Below are positions 57,076 to 64,000 of a stretch of 64,000 nucleotides of DNA, in pieces. The stretch comes from Blattamonas nauphoetae (lineage: Eukaryota > Preaxostyla > Oxymonadida), in assembly GCA_033064195.1 (NCBI GenBank), contig JARBJD010000028.1, positions 248,001 through 312,000 of the forward strand. The letters run 5' to 3'. The notes below the pieces were generated by a model, which saw only the letters and a list, made by a program, of their open reading frames with translations, was not told the origin of the DNA and ran no database searches. The first letter of the stretch is position 1, and every line of letters starts with the position of its first letter. The position numbers and the translations under genes were made by a program.

Positions 57076-57990
57076 ATGGAACCCAATACTCAGGCTCATG
57101 TCAATCTTGGAAGTACTCCACATGGTGGCCTTGTTTTTACCCCTGATCACCTTGACTTTGGGACCGTCCAGCTAGGCCGTGTCTATTCAGCAACAGTTCT
57201 CCTCGCAATGCGACCTGGCCCACTCGAAGCTGAGTCAATATCCATTATCCCCTGCCTTCACAAAGATATCCGCATCATTGAGCCACAATCTGATCGGAAT
57301 GTTACATTGGAAATTCGTTTATTGGCAAGAGTTCCATCACTAATTCGCGCATCGCTTGTTCTTGTATCCCCAAAGCAGCGTGTCACAATTCAAGTTCATG
57401 CCCGGGTAGAAAATCTTGATTGGTATCAATATCGACGTTTATTGCTGCAGAATCCTGGGTCAATGCGACCAACGCTCGTCGCCAAAACGATCGACGAAAT
57501 ATCTTACCCACAACAGTTATACTCCTACACGGTTTCATTTTACAAACGGACACGAAATAGAAAATTAACGTCTGATGATTCTCGCTCCCAGGGCTCTGAA
57601 ATAAGTGAGATCAGCGATCCGGACATCACACCGGATCCGTCTCCCGACCCAACACTGGCCATTCCACCCCTCCAACTCCCTCGATCTTCGCCCTCTTCAT
57701 TGAATTCCAAACATTCTCCCGAAATCTGCGACGAAACAAACCCTGTGGATCACCAAACAGAGAGGACAGACAACCTCAACGAAACAGAATACGAAAACTC
57801 ACTGCATCACGAATCCTCGATGAACTCGACTTCAAAGTCAGATACTCACACATTCACGAACGTATCGTTCGGAGAAAGACGATATTTATATTCGGACGAG
57901 TTCAAACCAGACAGCTCGGACTGGACGGATGGCGACGAAGAAATGGATGGTCATCCGCTCCACCATACACCGAACTCGATTGGATCCTGA
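57076..57990 (+). CDS. ASH/MSP-type beta-sandwich domain protein
   Basis: A single frame of 304 codons, 143 bp after the NAP/SET gene on the same strand. Residues ~18-108 form an immunoglobulin-like ASH/MSP domain (FTPDHLDFGTVQLGRVYSAT, then VTLEIRLLARVPSLIRASLV and VTIQVHARV), the fold of VAP/MOSPD, hydin and SPD-2-like proteins. The rest is Ser/Pro/Asp/Glu-rich and disordered. After the stop, another frame encodes LDWILIFVVGSSFFLALVAI (57980-58040), which would make a tail anchor if a small intron or frameshift links them. With the anchor it would be VAP-like at the ER; without it, a cytoskeletal or ciliary role is as likely. Confidence 0.6.
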   Translation: MEPNTQAHVNLGSTPHGGLVFTPDHLDFGTVQLGRVYSATVLLAMRPGPLEAESISIIPCLHKDIRIIEPQSDRNVTLEIRLLARVPSLIRASLVLVSPKQRVTIQVHARVENLDWYQYRRLLLQNPGSMRPTLVAKTIDEISYPQQLYSYTVSFYKRTRNRKLTSDDSRSQGSEISEISDPDITPDPSPDPTLAIPPLQLPRSSPSSLNSKHSPEICDETNPVDHQTERTDNLNETEYENSLHHESSMNSTSKSDTHTFTNVSFGERRYLYSDEFKPDSSDWTDGDEEMDGHPLHHTPNSIGS

Positions 57991-58360
57991 TCTTTGTTGT
58001 TGGATCGTCGTTTTTCTTGGCGTTAGTCGCCATCACCAAATTGTCTGAAAATCCAAAAGATGGTGTCAAGCCACGCATTCAGACGAGTGTGGTGTGTACG
58101 AGTTGATTATCTCTGCACTGTCGAACCCATTGCTGCATCTTCCCTAACATAATAAAGATTTTGACTCGTCTTGTTCAATGATCCCATTTCACTGCTAATA
58201 CGGTTTTTCATGCGTTGCTCGATCAGACTCAACGGTGAAAATAATCCAGTTCATTAATTTGGTGGATACAAATGGTCAGAAACAAAAATGGTGAACTGGC
58301 CCATCTCCATTTTCCACAGAATCAGCTGCTTTTGATGCAGATCAGTATCAATTGACGTCA
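57991..58360. other. Convergent spacer between ASH gene and kinase 2
   Basis: Contains the possible tail-anchor frame to about 58105 and an AATAAAG near 58150 that might be a polyadenylation signal. No gene. Confidence 0.35.
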
Positions 58361-60747
58361 TTATCTATTCATTTTGATTTGGGTTGTCCCTCCTGTCAGT
58401 GTTGGTTCGGTCAGTTCTTCGACCGATTCAATTGAAATTGAATCGTGATTTCCGTGGATTTGGATTGCGAATCGGAAGGGGACAGGAATGAATGAGAAGA
58501 AAGTGGGTTGTGTCTGTCCATCCTGACACAGCCGAAGGGTCCTCTTTCCATCTCGACCATCCGCCTCCAACACCACTCGCTGGCCATCCCTCCCAGCTGC
58601 ACACGCTGATCCTTTCGAATAAACCTTGAGATTCTGTTGAGCATATCTGCCATCTTCAAACACGTCCCATCCCGCTCCTCCCATCATAGTCCGGAAATTG
58701 CGTCCCTTCACATCTTCAGTCAGTGAAGAAGCGACAATGCCAAAAGCAGTAGAATCTGTGAGTCGATCGATTGTGAAAGTGAATCGAGCAACCACTTTCC
58801 CAAACGAGAACGAGAGAATAGGGAAACAAAAACCCTCTGTGTGAGTGAAGACATTACCAGTGACTATCCAGAGTGATTCTCCAGGCCATTCGATCGCATC
58901 TGCTCCGATTCGGCGACTAACAACTTCTGCTTGTGGTATCTCCGCTTTTGGTCCAATCATGCGCTGTTCTGTTTCCTTCCTTCCCTCTGCGGCTCCATCC
59001 TTCACTTTTGGCTGCGCTCCTTGCAACATCGTTGCCATTTCTTCCATCTTCCTCCTCAGCTCATTCCGCTCTTTCTCTGCTTCTTCCTTTTCTTTCTGCA
59101 CTTTCTTCAGATCCTTCTGAAGCTGAGCACTTCGCTCCTTCTCTTTCTGCCGTGCGGACCGCTCTTCGCTGAGTTGATTTTGAAGCTTGACAGTTTTTTT
59201 GGTTTCTTTCGAAAGAGCTTCCTTGTCCTTCTGCCGTTCAGTTTTTTCCGCGCTCAGCTGAGTCTGCAAATGAGCGCTTCGTTCTTTTTCTGTCATGAGA
59301 GCTGCATGTTCCTTGTCTCGTGCATTCTGTTCTTCTTTCAGTTGATGTTGCAGTGTGTTCTTATCATTCGTTAGTTCTGCCACTTTCGCTTCTGATGTTC
59401 GCAGAGCGTCTTCCAGATTTCGAAATCTCTTTTCGGTATCTCTTGACTTTATCTCACTCAGTTTCCATCCTGCCCCTGTTGTGTTGATCAGGCAGCGCAG
59501 AATCGACGATTCCACAAGTTGTTTGCTCGTCAAGCGAGACTCACAATCCTAAACACACAACAAACACAACATGAGAGAGAGAAGAGAAGAACAAAGGGGA
59601 AGGAAAATGGATGAAAGAATTCGAGAAGGGAATAAAGGAGGGCAAACAGGATCCAACATTCGCATCAGCAGTTCTCGTTCCTTCTCTCCACAACTTGTCC
59701 CAATCTGCGATGACTGGAATAACCCAATCTCTTGAGCCAACTTGATCATTGTTCGTCCAGAAAATAATCCTTTCCCAAAAAGAAGAAAGTGAAGAACAAT
59801 CCCCAACGCCCACACATCCGCTGATCCACTCGCTCGACCTTCAGCATCTTCAATTCGTTCCGGCGACACGTATTGCATCGACATCACTCCACGCGTCGAG
59901 CTCACATCTTCCGATTCTGCTGCCCCAAGATCACCTGAAACAGAGAAACAGAAAAAGACAAAATCACAGAACAGAAAGGGGAGGAGAAAGAAAATATGGA
60001 ATGGTTGAAAAGTTGAAAAAAAAGGAAAAAGAGGGATAAAGTGAAGATGAAGAAAGATGGAAACAAACACAGTTTCGCATGGCCATCCCCAAAAAGAAGA
60101 ATGTTCTCCAATTTCACGTCTCCGTGTGCTGTTCGTTCACCAGCATCGTTGTGCATGAAACACAGTGCCGACGAAATATCAACCATCACTTGATAAACAA
60201 TCTGAATAACAACATCCAAATCAAACAATCATCAAAATGAAAAATCAATCAATGAAGAAAATGAAATTGAAATTGAAAATGATGCAACAAGATGATGTCA
60301 ACGAGAAAGAGGCAGGGAATAAAGAAAGGGGGAGGAGACGATCAAAATAGCAAAGAAATCGACAAACATGACGATCAATCAGAACTCCACGTTCCGAGTG
60401 AGATTTCACCACCTGAGCAAGCGACTGTTCCCCCAGTTCCATCACAATCGCCTGCATGTTCTCCATCTTCACCACCTCCTTCAGTCTCACGATGTGAGGA
60501 TGAACAAAAGTTCGGAGTCGATGAACTTCGCGCTCAATCCTCTTTCGATCTGTCTCTGACGTGCACCGCAGTAGCTTCAACGCAAAATGTTCTCCTGTTG
60601 AGTTTTCTTCAACTTCCACAACACTCCCGAATCCTCCATCGTTGATGTTTCGTAAGAACAGAACTGAGAGAGAACCAAATAATTGATGAACAAATAACTC
60701 AAGAAACGGACCATACATCCAGGTGGAACATTCACAGGATCACTCAT
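58361..60747 (-). CDS. Serine/threonine protein kinase with coiled coil and SPRY-like C-terminus (copy 2)
   Basis: Five exons, 60747-60717, 60663-60368, 60201-60069, 59934-59648 and 59548-58361, join in frame to 644 residues. The first four exons have exactly the same lengths and splice phases as in copy 1 (31, 296, 133 and 287 nt). Kinase motifs are NDGGFGSVVEV, FALKLLRC, HGDVKLEN, CDLGAAES and SPERIED. The coiled coil (~270-450) is about 60 residues longer than in copy 1. The SPRY-like domain (VARFTFTI, VVLEADGRDGKRTLRL, SIESVEELTEPTLTGG) ends the protein. Activity is plausible. The copies are ~46 kb apart in the same orientation, so this is an old dispersed duplication rather than a tandem one. 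Confidence 0.8.
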
Positions 60748-60975
60748 AAAGTCTGATTCTTTCGATGAAAACGAATTTCAGAGATCGTGACCATAACAAT
60801 ATTTTCAAGACTCCATCAAAATATCAAACCTCTCATTCTCAATGTACGTCCTTTATCTCTCTCCACTATCCTCCTCCTATGTACTCCTGGACTTAGAAAA
60901 CCTATTCACACCTTGAAAGCGAAGAAGCCCTGATTCTTCTTTAATCGTCTCTGATCGATTGAAACTTAGAGTTTA
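60748..60975. other. Upstream region of kinase 2
   Basis: No recognisable element; presumably holds the promoter. Confidence 0.3.
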
Positions 60976-61346
60976 TCACCCCTTACCATCCTTACCCGAT
61001 GCTTTCACCATGGAAAACAGAAAACGATAGATGGAATCATCATCTTCGAAGAATGCGAGAGAAAGTGGGATCGTGAGTACGACTGGCATATGAAGAACGA
61101 ATTCCATTGTGGGTTGATAATAAGGTGACATTTGGAAGAGTTGGGCAAGAATTGCCATGAATTCATGCGACAGGCCATCTTCGATGATCGAAAAGCGGTT
61201 CACGCACAAAGAGCGGATCTATAGCTCGGACGGTGCGATAACTGTCTGCCAAACCGTCTCGTGAACAGATTGTCGTTCATCGGCATCTTCGTGTTCCAGG
61301 TCTTCGACATAAACGTGAGTTGCGAGCAAGAGAGAATGGGAGATGA
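60976..61346 (-). pseudogene. Blattamonas-family HEAT-like gene, 3' part
   Basis: After the MITE the minus strand reads EDLEHEDADERQSVHETVWQ, then APSEL, a TAG where relatives have Tyr (from memory, SEQYI), then CVNRFSII, SPYYQPTMEFVLHMPVVLTI and FFEDDDSIYRFLFSM. Order and motifs match a large Blattamonas paralogue family of unknown, probably HEAT-like, fold. The stop and the insertion make this copy non-functional. Confidence 0.6.
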
Positions 61347-61348
61347 TA

Positions 61349-61820
61349 GTACCCGGATAAACCCGTTAAGTCGGATAAACCCGTTACCAACATACCCCAC
61401 TTCACATTGATCCTTTTATTCTGACGACTGATATGTTCTGTGGAAAAGAAAGTAATCGGTGGAATTCTGAAATGATTTGTCTCCAGTTGAGATGGTTGAT
61501 CGAGGTCTATGGGTCATTTCAAATCGATGAATGACCAGCCACGACACCCTGGATGTGATGCTGAGTACAAAGAGGTTGCATCTCAATGTACCATCCCTTG
61601 GACGCCTGGGAAGACATTGGCTAAGTTCCGAGCACATTTCGACTTACATTTTTCTCATTCCATTTCACAATCATTCTTTCAACAGTCACTCCTATTTTAA
61701 AAATAATGAAGAGAGTAATGAACGGGAAGTGGAAGGATAATTTTTGTGAAGAGGGGGGACTGCTATGGACATGTGGAATGGTTAACGGGTTTATCCGCTC
61801 TAACGGGTTTGTCCGGGTAC
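61349..61820. mobile_element. 472-bp MITE, CCGGATAAACCCG family
   Basis: The ends are GTACCCGGATAAACCCGTTA and, inverted, GTACCCGGACAAACCCGTTA, each followed by a second GCGGATAAACCCG-type motif. TA flanks both ends (61347-61348 and 61821-61822). There is no coding capacity. It shares its ends with the element at 36557-41624. It sits inside a host gene. Confidence 0.8.
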
Positions 61821-61822
61821 TA

Positions 61823-62303
61823 TGACTGACATGACACTTGTGTGGATATCCACTGCTTCAGTCAAAGAAAGAGACTGTTGATTGAGAGAGTCGATGAGTT
61901 GAGGGATTAAATCAGATTTTACGAGGGCAAGCATTAGTTGAGATGGACAGAACGCGAGCATGAAAGCGAAAATCGTTATTGCTGTGTTGGTGATCCCTCG
62001 ATTGGGTGAGGAAAGGAGCATCCCAATAGACTGCACGGATTCGGTCGAAGATTCATCAGTGAATGATGTACGAAGGCTGAGAAAAGAACCTTCGGACAAT
62101 TGATTCTGAGGAATCACTGATTCGAGAAATTTCACCGCTTTAGCTTCCAGAGAGGCATCCAGCGTAGGCTGACACTTCACAGTGGCAACGAGAGACTGAA
62201 AAACAACGGCCTTTTCGTCGTTAGTTTCATTTTGATCTTCACTCCAATTCAGGAAAGGAGAGCTACAGTGGAGTGAATAAAACTGTAAGTCAGACAGAAG
62301 CAT
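61823..62303 (-). pseudogene. Blattamonas-family HEAT-like gene, 5' part
   Basis: Encodes SPFLNWSEDQNETNDEKAVV, FQSLVATVKCQPTLDASLEA, KAVKFLESV, SSPNRGITNTAITIFAFMLA, LVKSDLIPQLIDSLNQQSLS and EAVDIHTSVMSVI, then runs into the MITE. By memory this is the standard N-terminal half of the family whose C-terminal half lies at 60976-61346. The function is unknown; the helical repeats suggest a scaffold. Confidence 0.65.
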
Positions 62304-63800
62304 CCTTTTTGAATGTTGCCTTCATTTCACGGTCTTTCTCAATCCTAACTTTTCACACAATAGACGGAGAGAAACATTCGTGTTGACTTGGCGAGAAAAA
62401 GAAACAACATGGTTTGATCTTCCTTTCATTTTCTTCACATCGCATCCAACCGCTTTTCCTTCCGCACACTGACGTAATTCACACTTTCAAACTCATCATC
62501 CCAATTTAAACACCTTCAGACAAGTGATTCCGCAAGATTTGACAGATGTCACTTTCCAGCCGAATAATGGTGTAGATTGTTTCCTTGTTTACCTTTATTT
62601 AACAGATTCTCCAAATATTCAGCCCTTTTCAGAAGGATTCTCCCATCAGACGAGATTTGAAAGAAAACTGAAGGGAAACAGACACCTGAAACCACTTATG
62701 ATCTACAAGCGATATGATGAATTCGAATGATTCTCCACGTTTTTCTGATGTATATTCTTTTTTCCATAACTTTTTCAGACCTGGAAATTCTATCCGGCCG
62801 AGTTTTTCTCATGATTCCTCTCTGTTGTTCAAAATCCGCCGAATTTGCTCGTTTTCAAGCATTATGCAGCAAGCATCCTGTCGAATTACAAAACTATAGT
62901 CATCGATGTTGATTTTGAGGATCGTGCATTGAGAAACTGGCAATATTTTGGCGCTTCCTGATTCACTTTGGATTTCTCGATCTTTATGTCGCTGATTCGT
63001 CCAGCTCCGAATTCAGTTCAAATTATCATTTGTCTGAAAAAAATCAGACTGACAAAGCTCGATTGCCAACATACAGACAAGTATATCCAGTTCAGAAACG
63101 AAGCAAGTGCATATCACTCTGAAACCCTAATAAAGGCACAATACTACGAGATACGTGGTGATAATAGAATTTAGCAGCCGTCATCTTCATCTTTTTGAAC
63201 AATTCGAAAGGACAAAGTCGTCACGACTCGTCGCGATTCACATTTCCTTCTTTTATCTTTATATCTCTCCATTTCAACAATGATTTCCATTTTCTCTATT
63301 TTATCGTTGAAATTGAAAGTAAACTTCGAATTGAGTCAATCCAAAGTGTGTTCGTGAACGAGATCCGATTAGTCCTTGATCAATTGGGGGTTTTTAAAAA
63401 ATGGGGGGTAAATCCCCCATACGCCCCATCATTTTCATGCCAAAAATAAGTCGCATCTCCGATGCAGAAATCCTCCGTCTCGCGGGGACGGAGGAGTACC
63501 GCAACATACAACATCGTGGGGAGCGTTTCGCTCGAATTGCGTTCAGGGCTTTCCACCCATGGAGCCGACTTGCTCAGTTTGTTCAGATTTAAGATTTTTC
63601 ATGTTGATATAATTCTGACGAACATTTTCCTTGGAGCCTTTGTCATAACTTCATCTTGGTGGAGAGATCCGGCTTTGATCACATCCCCATACTTTTCTCA
63701 GATATTCCATTCTTGCTCTTTTCACATTCTAGTCACACCACAATCAGATGTAGATTCATGAAGTGATTTAAGAGAAATTGCTGGAAAACAATGTGTGAGG
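62304..63800. other. Right-hand region with weak coding hints
   Basis: A plus-strand frame at 62527-62730 (IPQDLTDVTFQPNNGVDC, then SPNIQPFSEGFSHQTRFERK) could be an exon pair around a 27-nt GTTTCC...AACAG intron, but no family is recognised. From 62731 to 63800 I see only short unsupported frames and a small hairpin-like TCCGTC...GACGGA near 63476. Confidence 0.25.
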
Positions 63801-63814
63801 AAGTGGATACGAGA

Positions 63815-64000
63815 AGATTGGGAGTGGGAGCGGACGGAGTCGATGATGATCGAGAGCGGGAGCGGACGGAGACGATGACGATCGTGAGTGGAAGCGGACG
63901 GAGTCGATGATCGTGAGTGGAAGCGGACGGAGACGGTGACGATCGTGTGCGGGAGCGGACGGAGTCGACGATGATCGTGTGTGGGAGCGGACGGAGTCGA
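63815..64000. repeat. Short GC-rich tandem array, cut by the window edge
   Basis: About six degenerate copies of a ~30-33-bp unit built on GAGCGGACGGAGTCGATGAT. It continues beyond the window. Confidence 0.8.

Overview
The window is eukaryotic: genes carry GT-AG introns, many of them very short, there are no bacterial-style operons, and TIR DNA transposons and a DIRS-type retroelement are abundant. Two gene families (the protein at 60976-62303 with its CVNRFSII and SPYYQPTMEFVLHMP motifs, and the serine/threonine kinases with a C-terminal SPRY-like domain) resemble, from memory, paralogue families expanded in the oxymonad Blattamonas nauphoetae (Preaxostyla). That is my best guess for the source (about 0.7). 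No database search was possible.

Layout. 1-11.6 kb: a minus-strand host gene cut apart by a MULE-like end (1324-1413), a 4.8 kb DIRS-like element (2698-7508), a 1.85 kb MULE-like element with 10-bp target duplications (8643-10491) and a 0.7 kb MITE with 8-bp duplications (10778-11466). 12.1-14.4 kb: a five-exon kinase gene. 15.5-20.0 kb: a 4.4 kb array of about 148 copies of a 30-bp unit. 20.3-22.0 kb: a gene for a putative transposase of an unclassified family, followed by a strongly foldable ~110-nt segment. 22-29 kb: decayed coding remnants and a 32-bp tandem array. 29.8-32.1 kb: a broken anoctamin (TMEM16) gene. 33.0-43.55 kb: a 10.5 kb element with ~550-bp inverted termini, each holding a tRNA-like sequence, flanked by a perfect 8-bp duplication; two further concentric pairs of inverted termini lie inside it around a decayed large gene. 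43.7-45.0 kb: a pogo/Tigger-like (DDE_1) transposase. 46.2-52.0 kb: a PIF/Harbinger element with an intact two-exon transposase, split by a 3.3 kb hAT-like element (perfect 8-bp duplication) that carries a decayed cysteine-rich gene instead of a transposase. 52.2-54 kb: a probable pseudokinase. 56.0-58.0 kb: a NAP/SET histone-chaperone gene and an ASH/MSP-domain gene. 58.4-60.7 kb: a second copy of the kinase. 61.0-62.3 kb: a Blattamonas-family gene split by a 472-bp TA-target MITE. 62.5-64 kb: little that can be called, ending in a short tandem array.

The host genes do not form one pathway. What organises the window is repeated insertion of TIR elements, several nested in each other and several carrying host-derived sequence. 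Genes that look intact are the two kinases, the NAP/SET gene, the ASH-domain gene, the pseudokinase, and the Harbinger and DDE_1 transposases.
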